A stretch of 64,000 bases of DNA, taken from positions 1-64,000 of the forward strand of contig WIXG01000281.1 of the NCBI GenBank assembly GCA_009869945.1. The letters run 5' to 3'. Shown in pieces: positions 1-11,712 of this stretch; the stretch's first letter is position 1, and every line of letters starts with the position of its first letter. The stretch is from Mesaphorura yosii (lineage: Eukaryota; Arthropoda; Collembola; Poduromorpha; Tullbergiidae). The notes beneath the pieces are model-generated. The model did no database searches, was not told the origin of the DNA, and saw nothing but the letters and a program-made list of their open reading frames with translations. Position numbers and translations under genes: made by a program.

Positions 1-486
1 TTATCAACTGACAAGGCATCAAATCCAGCCGAGCTGTTGTCTACATGTAAATTTTATCAACCAAAGGCCCTTTTAAGGGCCACCAAATTTTCCAAAGAGC
101 AAAAAACAGAGAATCTTGAATTCCTAATAAAACAGACAAGGCTTGTATTCAAAATTCTGCATAAAAACATCGAGTTAATTTTAACTGCACTATCCCCTGG
201 TGACTGCCTTCATTGTTCAATGCATTAGCGCTTGGTGCTTTTTTAGAAACACTCTTATGTTTATGTGAGACGCAATCCACCCAAACGCAAACAAGGCATC
301 TTCATCGCGATGATGAAAAACAGAATATGACTCCAACCAACCCGCGAATCCGTGCCGAATTGAAATCTGTTATCCTATTTATTGCGCAGTGCCTAACAGC
401 CTAAACACCATAATCTGTAGTCAGTCACCGAGTGATAGTCACGCCTCGTTGGAAGGCCCCTCATAGGCGCTTCCGTCCGCCCAAGA
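1..486. other. Left-edge flank and upstream region of OCIAD1
   Basis: No recognisable coding sequence. Short open frames occur on both strands but begin at non-ATG codons or match no family I know. A small perfect hairpin, stem GGCCCTT with a TT loop, lies at 66-81. The last hundred bases are richer in GC and precede the OCIAD1 start codon, so they probably hold its promoter and 5' UTR. Confidence 0.5.
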
Positions 487-1450
487 ATGAGTTCCGTCAT
501 TGACCGTGCAGACATGATGGAGCAACACCAAGATCCGGGTGAAGTCAATGTTGTAAGTTGATTGCGTAATTCCACCTGCCTGCGAACAATCGTAAATTGC
601 CTTGTAACTGACACCATTATTTAAATGACTTTATAATTACTTGCTTTCAGAAACACAGATTCACTGCTGACGAATTGAGGGCGTTGAGAGAATGCAATCG
701 AGAATCCTTCTATTATCGGTGTCTACCAATCGGCACTACATTAACTGTCGCAACATACTTTGCAGTGAAGAACGGTTATCTAAAGCCTTCAGTACGTTTC
801 GGTGCAACCCCTAAAATGTTCCTTGCGTCAGTCGTCGGGTACTTTATTGGGAAATTCTCGTACCAGTCCGCGTGCTTAGACAAACTCATGAAAATACCCA
901 ACTCTCAACTTGCTGAACAACTTCGCCAACGAAAAGGGTTGCCTAGGTTGGGTCCGGGAGACTGGGGTGGCGGCAGTGGCGATGAGGGGTAATTAAAATT
1001 AATATTTATTTTCTCATTAAAATTGTAATTTACTCCTGACGGATTATTTGCAGCCCGGGCAGTGGGTATTCAAACCCGTCGTTCATGCTGGCGGGGATGG
1101 TGCCTGAAGCTGATTCTCCTTCACAGAATGTTTTCACTGATGTTGGCGACACGCGTCCGTTGGACAGTTTTGACACGGACCCTCTTTCTCGCTCTCAAAA
1201 CGCGTTTGTGATGGAGGAAGAAATCCCACTTCAGCCGGCTACAAAAACCACAACTTACGACGAACTGAGAAGAGCCAATCGAGATGAGTTCTACAGGGGC
1301 AGAAGCAGCTCTCCGATTCCGGCTCCGCGGCCTACAACAAGAGATGAAAGAAGTGGCGGATTAGGACCTAGAAGCGGAAGCCCTGCTGGAGCTGGTGGAG
1401 GGAGCAAAGTGAAGAATAAATACGGGGATGTGTGGGAAGAAACTGATTAG
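487..1450 (+). CDS. OCIAD1: OCIA domain-containing protein (OCIAD1-like)
   Basis: Three exons: 487-552, 651-988 and 1054-1450, with GT-AG introns and matching phases, give 266 aa. The OCIA domain spans about residues 25-115: the stretch beginning FTADELRALRECNRESFYYR, two hydrophobic segments, and a Cys-Leu-containing end before QLRQRKG. The C-terminus ends NKYGDVWEE plus TD, which matches the conserved end of animal OCIAD1. The middle is low-complexity, rich in Ser, Pro and Gly. Family knowledge: OCIAD proteins sit in endosomes and the inner mitochondrial membrane and affect respiratory-complex assembly and STAT signalling. The start is the first ATG of an in-frame exon that splices cleanly. 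The gene converges on EOGT. The first downstream AATAAA (1666-1671) lies inside EOGT's last exon, so the two 3' ends may overlap. Confidence 0.93.
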
Positions 1451-1601
1451 CAACTGAGCATTTTGGCAATTTTCAGTCCCAAAGCTCTAGTCAGCTTTGC
1501 CTGCTTCTAGCCGTTGTTATCAAATCGGAGATGTTCAAAAAATTAGTGAGAAATAGAAAGGCTGATTGATTGATTATTAATCAAAGTGAGTAATTGAAGC
1601 A

Positions 1602-1607
1602 TTTATT
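1602..1607 (-). promoter_or_regulatory. Poly(A) signal of EOGT
   Basis: AATAAA on the minus strand, about 40 nt past the EOGT stop codon. Confidence 0.55.
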
Positions 1608-1644
1608 GCATTTAATATCCAGCAATAATAATATTAAGTTAATA

Positions 1645-4033
1645 TCACAGTTCATCATGCTTATGAATAAATTTATTAGATTCTGATCTAACGTGTTCTA
1701 TGGCCTCATTTATAATACTTACAAATTCTCTCGAGCTAAACTTGTAATTGGCGTGCTTGTGATAGTATGAAGATTCCAGCTTGGGGTCCTTGTCAAATAC
1801 TTTTAGTTGAGATTCATCTCTCCATGTCAGGTATTTTACTCCACGCAGTCTTGCTAGATCAGCGTAGCAGTTTGGATCCTCACAATGGTATCTAAAAGAG
1901 AAGGAATCTGCTTCTGTGAAGTGGGTAAAATATTGTACTAGTCTTCTGACTCTGGCGTCCTTACATTTCGAAAACGGCTGCCCAATCAGGCAGAAATAGC
2001 AAATGAGTCAACCCCGCTCCATGAATTCCGATAAAAATGTCCGTGTCTTGAACAATTTGGACTTGTTCAAGAAAATCGGTTTCAAACGTGAACTCGACCT
2101 GTGCGAAAAAAAATAGTCAACTTGAATCAGGCTCCAGATTGATTATGCAAGTCAGATGCTACTTACTTTTCTAACGTCAAGCTGAGGATTTTCCCTTAAT
2201 TTTCTAATAAGAGCATCTTCATTCAAGATTCTTCGATGTTTTGTCTTGCGACTCAGAAATGTAACTCTGATATGGTTTGGGTCCGGGTGCGTTCGTTGCT
2301 TAATTCGTAGTCTGTGGAGCATGAATTTGGAGAACGCGTGAAAAAGACCACTGTTTCTGCAACCCCAAATCTGAAGACGTCAATTACTGTCATTTGCTGT
2401 TGGAATTGCAGATTTGAAGCAAAAAATAGTAGCTTACCAGAGGTGTATTGTAATACAGTCCATAAATCATTCGAGGCAAAAACGGAAACACTACATTTGA
2501 GAAGCAGACTCTTTTCCCTGCGAAATTGCTCAAGTCCACTATCGGATGAGTGGTGAAAGCGTCGAACGCGGCTTGGAAGCTGGATTGATATTTGAATGAC
2601 CTCCAAATGAATATCTGAACATCTCTGGAGAAAATTTCGGGATGCTCCTTCGTATAATTCGTGTGCAGGGACGCGTAGAGGTTGAAGAAATCACAAAAAT
2701 GGTGATACATGTTCACGGCTGCGAAGGAAGAATAGTCTCATGCAAATTATAACTCGGGATGATTTTGTTAAGTTAATTACGCGGGTTAACTTACTGGCAT
2801 CAATTTTCATGATGAACACCCGTCGAGTAACAACTTCGTCACAGATTTCATTTATATTCTCACTTAGATTCAACGGATTTGGCAATGCCACAAAGTGCTG
2901 CAGTTCTGGTGCCCACGATTGCAGAGAACTGATGAAATTCAAGTTCGCTTTCAGCTTTTTAGAGTCTAATTGACAATGTCCGCCAATTTGGCCAGCGCTC
3001 AGCACATCGGTGTCGTACATGATTGGCTTGGAACGATTAACAAGCTGTCTAAAGTCAATCATCAGATTTCGTCCGCGACAAAAGGTTAGATTCTCTGAGC
3101 ATTCCAGCGAAGAATCCCCCTGCAATGCATGAGGAGAACGAGAATAAATAAATGCATCGCGAATCCATAAGTGTTTGCTAAATCTATGGAACTATTTCTT
3201 ACAGGACTTTCCCCGGCGCAAATGCTCTGGATGGAATCGCGTACGGTCTTAACATATCCGAAATCGGCCTGATTGTAAAATGTCGTGATTTGTTCGACCT
3301 TTGTTTTGACCCAGCCTTTCGAATCATGTTCGCAGATTGGAACAGAATATCTCCGTCTTTTTGACAAACTGGATGCATGATCGTTTGTCAGGTCCTTGCA
3401 ATCATCTTCGTAGCCCCAACAAACGCCTATACTGCCAAGCTGAAAAAAAAGACTAAATTCTTAAAACGCCACGCCAGGCGAAGTCATTATTTTCATTGCT
3501 TAGAATTGTGTGCCCCTAACCGTTATCATGAATGCAACATAATAATCCTGGGTTTCGAAGTTAGTCAATTTTATCAAAGAACGCACAGTACACCTCAAGC
3601 AGTCTCAAACACAAGGAATTCATCTCAGGTTGGAAAACGGAAGGTGCGATCGCGACTGGCGACTGGGAAGATTGTACCATTGTACAGCCTTGGCTGGCTT
3701 GTCTAGACCACACACGCACACAGAAGATGAAAGAGTTCTGTGTATTTAAGTTTAGGCTGTACATATCTGTGTGCTTGTGGCTTGTGCACCTTTTCGTCTT
3801 TCTTTCCTAGTTATGTAATGGTAAAATGTAAATAACTTAACCTTGGCCTTGGCGACTGCTTCATCAGCTTCGTTAGCAAACACGTGTTCAAAATTACTGA
3901 AGTAAAACGGCAACTGATCTAAAGGTAAGTCAACTGATTCTCTCTTATTGGCGTAATCTCCGTCACCTTCTGTAGTGGTAATTAGTTCCAGGTAGACAAA
4001 AACAAATAATAGATAAAATATCCACAAATCCAT
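1645..4033 (-). CDS. EOGT: EGF domain-specific O-linked GlcNAc transferase
   Basis: ER-lumenal enzyme that adds O-linked GlcNAc to EGF repeats of extracellular proteins such as Notch. Exons in transcript order: 3842-4033, 3594-3662 (less certain), 3203-3439, 2795-3119, 2438-2718, 2167-2370, 1965-2098, 1645-1891; about 562 aa. It begins with a hydrophobic signal peptide ([17 protein letters not shown]) and ends in KHDEL, an ER-retention signal found at the same place in animal EOGT. Diagnostic blocks are [76 protein letters not shown] and [11 protein letters not shown]. Exon 2 is flanked by phase-0 introns, so including or skipping it keeps frame; it carries SLC, matching a conserved Cys region. 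A poly(A) signal on this strand is at 1602-1607. The gene is divergent from the Mpv17-like gene. Confidence 0.95.
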
Positions 4034-4477
4034 TAAAATATCAACACTGCTGTTCGACGGCAATGCTTAGCTATGTAATTAAAATAAAGTAACACGGCAA
4101 TACTCTTATTATTAATTAATCTAAATCACCAGTTATGCAAAACAATTCTTGGCAAAAGCAGTTTTTTGTGAGATGAAAGACACTTGTTCATGTGACATGA
4201 AGTGTGCAGAATTTCAGTCGCATTGTTGCATATTAAATAATTTGGCCGTAGGCGGGTAGCCCATCGGCCCCGTTGCGAAAACGCTGGTGGTTATTGTTTT
4301 TATTTGTGTGACTCAAATTAAGGATTTGATAGAAGTGTTGACCTGTAGTTTTGGCAAAAGCATTATAGTTTCAAGTGCAAGTGATCTTCCAAACTCGTCC
4401 TTTTCAACCGAAGTGTTGCGGGAAGAAGCGGACGTGAGGTTGGGTCACTCCGAGGAGGAGGTGGTTCGGCGGTTGTA
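4034..4477. promoter_or_regulatory. Shared upstream region of EOGT and Mpv17-like
   Basis: A 444-bp gap between two divergent start codons. It must hold both 5' UTRs and promoters, so a bidirectional promoter is likely. I see no clear TATA box. An open frame at 4287-4478 starts at GTG and stops just before the Mpv17-like ATG; I regard it as 5' UTR. Confidence 0.55.
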
Positions 4478-5231
4478 ATGAGACTGCCAGTCTTTCAAAC
4501 AATTCAGACATTCACTAAAAAGTATCCAGTATGTCGTGGAATGTTGGTAAGCAACAAACATCTTTTGAATCATTTTCGTCAGCAATGCGAATCACTGAAA
4601 TAATTTTTGAAATTTCATTGCAGGTATATTCCCTTCTTTGGCCAGCGTCAAATGTTTTCCAGCAATCATTTCAGAGAAAAGAGAAGTATAACTACCACGA
4701 AACGCTAAGGTTTAGTTTCTACGGATCGTTCATTGCGGCGCCGACACTTTATGCCAATGTAAAGCTACTTGGGTATATAGTTCCTTCACAGACTTTGAAA
4801 GCAGCCATCTTAAAGGTATTAAGACACTCGCATGTATAAAATTCCATTGGAGATTCGCGAAACTAAGGAATTATTTCGCTGTTTTAGGCCATCCTTGATC
4901 AAATTATCTATGCACCTTTCGCGATATCCACTTTCTATCTAGGAATGACGTTGTTGGAAGGTAAAAGTTGGGATACAATGGTAGCAGAATGGAAATCAAA
5001 GTTTTTGCCGACGTACAAGGTAAATATTTACGATCTGATTCAAAAGCCAGCAATTAACTCATCATTTTCTTTTAATAGTTGGGAGCCTGCATTTGGCCGT
5101 TAGTTCAAGTAGTCAATTTCAGATTTGTGAAGGAAAGGAACCGTGTGCCTGTGATTGGCACCGTGAGTTTTTTCTGGACAACCTTCCTCTCGTACATGAA
5201 ACACTTGGAGCTGCGGCGACTGCAACCCTAG
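4478..5231 (+). CDS. Mpv17/PMP22-family membrane protein (Mpv17-like)
   Basis: Four exons, 4478-4546, 4624-4815, 4888-5019 and 5079-5231, all split in phase 0, give 181 aa. The family consists of small four-helix proteins of the mitochondrial inner or peroxisomal membrane. Family features: an N-terminal FTKKYP block, HETLRFSFYGSFIAAPTLY in the first half, ILDQIIYAPF, FYLGMTLLEGK, and the C-terminal signature WPLVQVVNFRFV followed by VSFFWTTFLSYMKH. The length is normal for the family. FYLGMTLLEGK most resembles the MPV17L branch, but I cannot separate it firmly from other Mpv17 paralogues without a tree. Family members affect mitochondrial DNA maintenance and reactive-oxygen handling; the exact role here is inferred. 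AATAAA lies at 5312-5317. Confidence 0.93.
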
Positions 5232-5540
5232 TCAATTGTTATACTAATTTCCAACAGTTGATGCTTATAGCATGTGCAAAATTATTAGAACGCTGAGAAT
5301 ATCTCGTCTTGAATAAATAACTATCATTCATTCGAATTAATATTGGTGTCCTTTATCTATTCTTCCTTGAACAAGTTGTAACCCCAATTTCGACACTAGT
5401 TGGTATATGGACTTATTTTTACCATTTGCTTTTATTGATATGTCCACAGAATCAAGGACCGAGGTCAATTGGTAGCCGGACTGGCAGGAATTATTCTCGC
5501 TGAGCTGTCCGAATCGGGCAAATTGTTCGCAATTATAAGA
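5232..5540 (+). other. Gap between Mpv17-like and TIGAR-like genes
   Basis: Contains the Mpv17-like 3' UTR with its poly(A) signal and then the upstream region of the phosphatase gene. No further coding signal is seen. The two genes point the same way about 310 bp apart. Confidence 0.5.
5312..5317 (+). promoter_or_regulatory. Poly(A) signal of the Mpv17-like gene
   Basis: AATAAA about 80 nt after the stop codon, within overlapping AATAAATAA. Confidence 0.6.
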
Positions 5541-6574
5541 ATGAAGCCTTTGTTGACCATAACATTTGTTCGGCAGTAAGAACTATTTAAGCATAATCGA
5601 TGCTGGTCCCTACGATTATAATTTGGCCAATTTTTATTTCAGTGGGGAAACGACTCTAAATATCAAGGGTATTATTCAAGGACATACTGATGCTCCATTG
5701 TCAGAAAATGGTATTACTCAGGTAAGTAACGTTAATGTTAATGGCTCATACACGTCAACCCGGCTAATCATGTTCCAAATATTTTAGGGAGAAATGCTTG
5801 GAAAACATATCTCTCACGAACAGTACACGAGAGCCTACTCAAGTGATTTGATTCGAGCTCGTCACACTGCCGAACTCATTCTGAAGCATTCTAAATTCCC
5901 TGTGAGTCTCACAACGGATAAAAGACTCCGAGAACGAGTAAGCCACCGTATTTCACAATTATTTAGCCTTCAGTCCTTGAAAAACTGAACTCTTCAGGGC
6001 TATGGAGCAGCAGAAGGCAAATATTTCGCCTACTACTACGAAGAAGCCAAAAGACTTGGAGTGAGGTCAGAAGACTATACTCCCGCAGGAGCTGAGACCG
6101 TGTCAGAAGTTAGCGCCAGAATCCAACAATTTTTCACTGTGAGTTCGTTTCTTCCGTCTGAAATTATATTTTCAACTTTAGGCTTAGGCGAATTAAATAA
6201 AATAATTTTCCGATTTTGCAGGAACTTTGTGAATTAGCTGATAGACAAGACAAAGAGAATCCAGAGAATATACTCGTCGTGACTCATGGAGGTTATTATT
6301 CGCTATATTTCATTCACGCCGCACCAATGCAATGGGCTAATCACGCTCCATTTCGTTTTCAGGTCTCTTGAAAGTATTCATGACGTACTTGGATTCCTGC
6401 AGAGAGAAGTTCAGTTTGGAAAACTTTGAGAAATGTCGTGCCTTAAGACTTTCACCGAACACGGGGGTCACGTGCCTGCGCATTCACCCTCTCGACAATA
6501 CGGACGAACAAAGAAAGCAACGCATAATCAGATTTGTAACTCTTCACGATGCGAGCCACTTGAAAACCGATTGA
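5541..6574 (+). CDS. TIGAR-like histidine phosphatase (fructose-2,6-bisphosphatase type)
   Basis: Six exons, 5541-5575, 5643-5721, 5788-5937, 5998-6138, 6222-6291 and 6363-6574, give 228 aa, close to the length of animal TIGAR. The phosphohistidine motif FVRHGETTLN is formed across the first intron (catalytic His12). It is followed by IIQGHTDAPLSENG, YSSDLIRARHTAELIL, RLRERGYGAAEGK, PAGAETVSEV and the second catalytic His in VVTHGG. SPNTGVTCLRI near the C-terminus matches TIGAR's SPNTG block. TIGAR hydrolyses fructose-2,6-bisphosphate or 2,3-bisphosphoglycerate and moves flux toward the pentose phosphate pathway; the substrate here is inferred. The fifth intron (71 nt) reads through as protein for a stretch, but removing it restores the family sequence. 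AATAAA lies at 6935-6940. Confidence 0.92.
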
Positions 6575-6981
6575 CTAACAATTGACAATGTGCGTGTACA
6601 ATTACTTTTAAGTAAGGAAGATACCAGGAAAATGGGTACAAAAATTAGGATAAGACCATATCACAAATATCTAATTAAATGTTGATGACTGACGCTTTCA
6701 AGTGCAAACCTTTCAAAAATAGCTTCACGAAAAATTGTTCGCTTTAATGATCTCAATTTGAGACTATTTCATTTTTATGGCTTCTAGCGTACTGATGAGA
6801 AGAAGATGAGCTAAAATATTTTACTTATATGAGTGAGAATATTAATTAACTGTTTTACGAGTATATAAATTAAATCAGTCCATGTTCTGAGTCTGGCTGT
6901 ATAAAAATATGGAAGGGATCGAACTGACTTCATAAATAAACTTGACAGAATAGTAGAAAAATCTAGAAGACAATTAGATGT
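6575..6981. other. Convergent 3' region between TIGAR-like and POLG
   Basis: AT-rich gap between two stop codons on opposite strands. It holds a plus-strand AATAAA at 6935-6940 for the phosphatase and a minus-strand ATTAAA at 6743-6748 that could serve POLG. If both are used, the two 3' UTRs overlap by roughly 200 bp. Confidence 0.45.
6935..6940 (+). promoter_or_regulatory. Poly(A) signal, TIGAR-like gene
   Basis: AATAAA about 360 nt after the TIGAR-like stop codon and only about 40 nt from the POLG stop codon on the other strand. Confidence 0.45.
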
Positions 6982-9900
6982 TTACTTCTTTGGAACTGCC
7001 TCCAGCGATCCATTCGTAATTTCTAAGACCTTGTAAATATCCACAGCTTCACCTTCTCCAATGTTGTATCCTTTGCTTAATCCGTCAGGGTTTGAAGGCG
7101 TCTTGCAGTCCTGTGTCACTTCTTTTCGTAATACTTTATCGATGTCCACGCAACTGAAAAATGCCACCGACTACGCACAAGAGGAACACACATTGAATCG
7201 ACGGCATCCCAATCAAAATTAGAATATTAGAAGAACCTGCGTGAATTACGAACCTGAGGCAAGTCATTCATGCCCAACTGATAGGAACACATCGCCCTCG
7301 TCAGTAAGTTGGTAATTTGCAATGCCAATGCTGCTCTGTAGCGATCCTCAGACTTAACGATGTACCGCACTTCATCATGGACGCTTATCATAAATCTCCC
7401 TTTGATATTGTACTTCTGAATCAGCCATCTCATGCAAGTCAGCATCAGATGAAGGTAGTCCACGGCCGAGCTTTGCACAACCCAATTCACTCGGCTCGTC
7501 ATGAACTGAAAAAGTCGTGAAAGAATTGATTGCGAGAATAAGAATTATTAATCAAAATATGGATGAAAGCGTACATCGTTTTGCACCATTGACGGCACAA
7601 GAGATCGACTAATGCAACAATGAAGAATGGGCGTTACTGGGCACTCCATTTGAGCAATTTCTTCCAGGCGATTGAACATTTCACTTTCAGTCCCTCCATC
7701 CCAAACTTGTCTTTCAACTAGTTCCATATATCCCTGAATGATGCGAACAATTTGGATTTAAGCTCCTTGAGATTCTTAGCTTTTTGCGTGATCAAAATTA
7801 CGTACCACTGGAGGATAATGCAAACACTTCATTAGATTTCTGAGTTCCTCTTTCGAAAGGGGCCTGTCAATATTTGCTGCAAACTGTGAAACAGACCTCG
7901 CCAGCTCCTTTCCTTCGTTATTTAGGACATACTTCCTTTCACCCTGTAAATGTTGAAAAGGTTACACGTGGACAGGCTATAAAAGCAAGTGATATTAGAC
8001 ATAACGTATAACTAGTAACCTTTGTCATTTTATACATTGCCATAGCCTTTTCTTTCGACTCTGACGGACTCAGATCATGGTTAAACTGTTGAAGTAGCCT
8101 ATCAGCAAATGTTACGCCAGCACCATAAATTCTACCATAGTTCAAGATTTTCGCTTGATCACGATCAGTTCCAATCAAGGCAGCAGTTTTTGAATGCATG
8201 TCTGTTCCCGAACTTTTGTCTCCCTGAAGTGTCATCCACCCAAGTGCCGTAGACCCATGAAATCCAGTGAAATGAGCATCCCCAAGTATAGACGCGATCC
8301 ATAATTCTTGAGAGTCAACATCTGCGCCAACAAAGTGGTGGCCCGGTGGAGCTTGGATCATGCTCTTCAATTCAGATCCGACTCTATCAGTAAAAGCATT
8401 GGAGGCGGTCAGCCAAGTTCGCTCAACAGCACGTCTTGTAAGCGTTCCGGCAACTGAAACCTGTTAATCGTCTTTATTGATTACCGATCCCAACCCACAG
8501 TACAGTTTTACATTCCATGAGAGCACGTCTGGTCTGACCTGTGGTAAAATAGCACCGATCTTTGCACCAGAGTCTTGATGATCCAATCCTTTCATCCAGA
8601 CTGCAATCTGACCCATAATTCTATCTTTGTTATTGCGCCAGTACGAGACCATTTTACTTAACCTGTGGAAGTATTACATTTTTAAGTAAACAATTGAGGA
8701 GAAAATCTGCCTTCATATGTTAATGAATATTGACCTGACTAATTTGTTGGCAACATCTTCTCCATTGTAGGAAGTAAGGATACCGTCTTCCATTTTATTT
8801 AGAAAATCTGCCACATAAAGGCATTTCATGATTTTATGCATATAGTCACTAGTCAGTAGTAATTAGTACACTTGCTTGAGCTTACCTTTGGCCAAAGGGT
8901 TTCCTACTCGGAAATTTGCTCCGTCCTGCAAAATCATCAAAGATTTAGCTCAAGATTTCAACTTCAAGAAACCAAGAGAAGAATTTACTTTGTGAGGCAA
9001 CGGACGAAATTCACATTTTGGGTGCGGTGAAAAATCAGAAGGGTTTTGTTTCTGACTCTTTAATTTCTTCGAGACTTTCCCCTTTCCAGTGCATCTAAAC
9101 AAACGCCGCGTCTTCTTCATGAACATGAAAATGAAAACATCCAACTCAATAACTTACAATCCCAAATGATTGATGGAATTGAGCCCCTTAAGAAAGTCCT
9201 CAATTTCTTGGATAGCTTCCTCGCCCTTACAGTGCACCTCATTACCAACAACTTCAATATTTCTTTTGTCGCTAGATTTGTTCTGCTCATTGAGTTTTCT
9301 TATCAGTCTGCTTTTGTTTTGATCCCAAATAGTTTCCCATTGCCTGAAAAAGCCAGGAAAGATTGCCAAGAGGGTTCATGCTTTACCGTACACGTCATGC
9401 CTTACTCGTAAGGAAACTGTTTAACTTCTGATTCGGGTGTTGCGGTATCCTCAGATTCGTATACTTGATAATTCGTATCCTCAAGTTCGCTAGTGGTTGA
9501 AGCAAGTTCAAGGCCAGAATCAGATTGCTGTGCCAAGTTCTCTTCTGGCTTCTTGATTAAGTAACCCCAACCACCTTCCTTGGAATGATGCAGTGGAAAT
9601 CCAAACCAGCAAAGCCGCAACAGTTTTGGTATAATTTGCATTGAGGTGCTGATTTTAGCTGGTCCAGGAATACAACCCTCCTCTGATTTCTATGAATTTT
9701 ACAGGATACAATATCAACCAAGAGGTTATCTTAGGAATTAGGATGCAACTCCGAACAAGGGCGGCAAGCGCACCTTATAAAATAACTTCCGGTACCAGGC
9801 GGGTACTCCTTCGGGAATAGTTTCGGTAATCGTAGAATCTTGGCTTGAGACACTGGCTTTCTTCTTCCTGGTCTTTGGAATTTTCCAGTCCAAGTCCCAA

Positions 9901-11712
9901 AGCCAAGGATCCTCTTTGTATCTGTAATTCAGAAAAGTTCGTTTTAGCTACTCCGATGACGCGACGCCATGCGCCAAGAAGAATGTGGCAAACGGCCACT
10001 ACCTCTCATTCTGTTGCAGCTTTAGAGCATCATCCGCCTTCTGCATTAGCATTGTCTTCATTTCGTGTTCCAACTTCATAAACATTTCTTCCGACTTTTC
10101 GATGTACTTATTCCAGTTGGAATTTATTGGTAGATACGGCATCCCCATTTCAAACATGCCAGAGAGTGTGACTGGATGCGGAAATCTGTTTGCAAAAATA
10201 CCCTGTAAACACCAGCGGTCTTTTCATATTGGAAGAATGTCGCCGAACCTTTCGTAAAATATGGGCATGAGTTTTGCCAAAACTTCTTGAGTAGCTTTAA
10301 CATCTTTTGCACAATATGTCATTAGATTTTGGAAGTCATTCCTAATGTCTTGTATGTTCCCCGTCACAAAAATGTTCCGTATGTCTTTTTGCAATTCCTC
10401 TTTCTCATCACAGTAAAGCTACGAATGAAAACATTTCATCATTACTTCGTCATGCTCAAAACAGCCAATACACATTAAGCATTGCTCTAACCTTATGGAC
10501 ATCCTTCAAATTATTTAACGAGCTGATATCATTCCATTCCAGAGACCCTGCTTGTAGTAATTCCTCCCTCTTCTCCGATGATAAGTTTTGCAGACCATTC
10601 TTCATTGTCATTTTTAAAACACGCTGAAAACTCGTGATTCCACTGACAGCAATGTGAAGGGACATTGTATCAATGAATCTAAGTTTCGTTTCCTCCAGAA
10701 AGTACTGTTCTTTAATTCTTGCTCGATCGAAGCTAACGTTATGACCAACAACAATCTTCTCCTTCAACGCATTCTTATCTTGACAGAATGACTCTGGCTC
10801 GGTTTCTAAGGGAATTAAATTTTGCAGCCCCAATTTGTCGTTGGGACTTCGGTCAATCCCATCTATTAAGCTCTGAGAGCACCAACTGTACCTACACATG
10901 ACGGAGACGAATCGTTTGAACGCCATCAATAAGCCTACATCATTAACGAAAAGACATACTAACCAAGCTTCTGAAGATACAGCAGAAGCCATGACCGGCG
11001 CGTGACCGTTTGGGACACAAGTCTCTACATCAAACACTAACGCATCTGCTTCAGGATAAGGAACTGAAAACGATGAGCCATCCTTTGTGTATTTTGTCCA
11101 TCCAAACTACATAAATTACATTAAGATCTTAGAACTGGTGTTCCATGTGTCCATGACACATGCCAAGGGTGGTGCCCTTTGACATCTTACCCGCTGAACC
11201 CAAGCTGTTGGCATTTCAGGTATTTGTCCCAGCAAACTATTCAGCAAGATTTTATATCTGAAGGTTTGTTGAAGAGCAATATTTCGAAAATGATCATCGA
11301 TCGACACTCCTTCCAGTTGAGGTAGTTTGAAGTCTACCAAAGGAGTCGGCGGTACACGCTGATTCCAAAGAGAATGTTGCTGCAGGTGACGCTGGCATCT
11401 CTGGACAACTTCAGGTCTATAGTCCAGCCTTTGCGAATGGTATGTATCGATAAATATTTGCTTGTACAGTCCATCAGATATCAGCTGAATGTTGCTGGGC
11501 GTGAATGTATCAGTGGTCCTCGGCCGTTGCTTACCAAGAGCCACTCCATTACAATCGGCTGCTTGTCTTTTTGCCGCAGTTGCAGATTCCACTGAATATA
11601 ATCTCAAACTAAGAATTGAATGCACATTTGAACAATGAGACCTACTTGTAAGCAAGTGTTGCAACTTTTGCATGAATTTTGCGCAATGACACTGATAAAG
11701 AAGTCTCATCAT
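6982..11712 (-). CDS. POLG: Mitochondrial DNA polymerase gamma, catalytic subunit
   Basis: Replicates and proofreads mitochondrial DNA. Seventeen exons in transcript order: 11191-11712, 10964-11106, 10492-10891, 10249-10418, 10003-10185, 9774-9921, 9406-9689, 9158-9343, 8989-9094, 8886-8925, 8735-8807, 8539-8662, 8020-8460, 7806-7943, 7575-7733, 7254-7505, 6982-7170; 1185 aa, near the human length. The N-terminus is rich in Arg, Ser and Cys without acids for about 40 residues, as in a mitochondrial targeting peptide. Exonuclease motifs: VFDVET (about 198), [12 protein letters not shown], and [13 protein letters not shown]. Polymerase motifs: [11 protein letters not shown] (about 840), HSKTAALIG...[13 protein letters not shown], and HDEVRY (about 1082). 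All catalytic acids are present, so the enzyme looks functional. It is divergent from the zinc-finger gene. Confidence 0.96.

Noticed and set aside
2253-2606. 117-codon minus-strand frame overlapping EOGT exons
   Set aside because: It reads through an EOGT intron in a different frame; splicing at 2370 and 2438 gives the conserved EOGT sequence instead.
4287-4478. 63-codon frame ending next to the Mpv17-like start
   Set aside because: Starts at GTG and is best explained as 5' UTR; the Mpv17 family sequence starts at the ATG at 4478.
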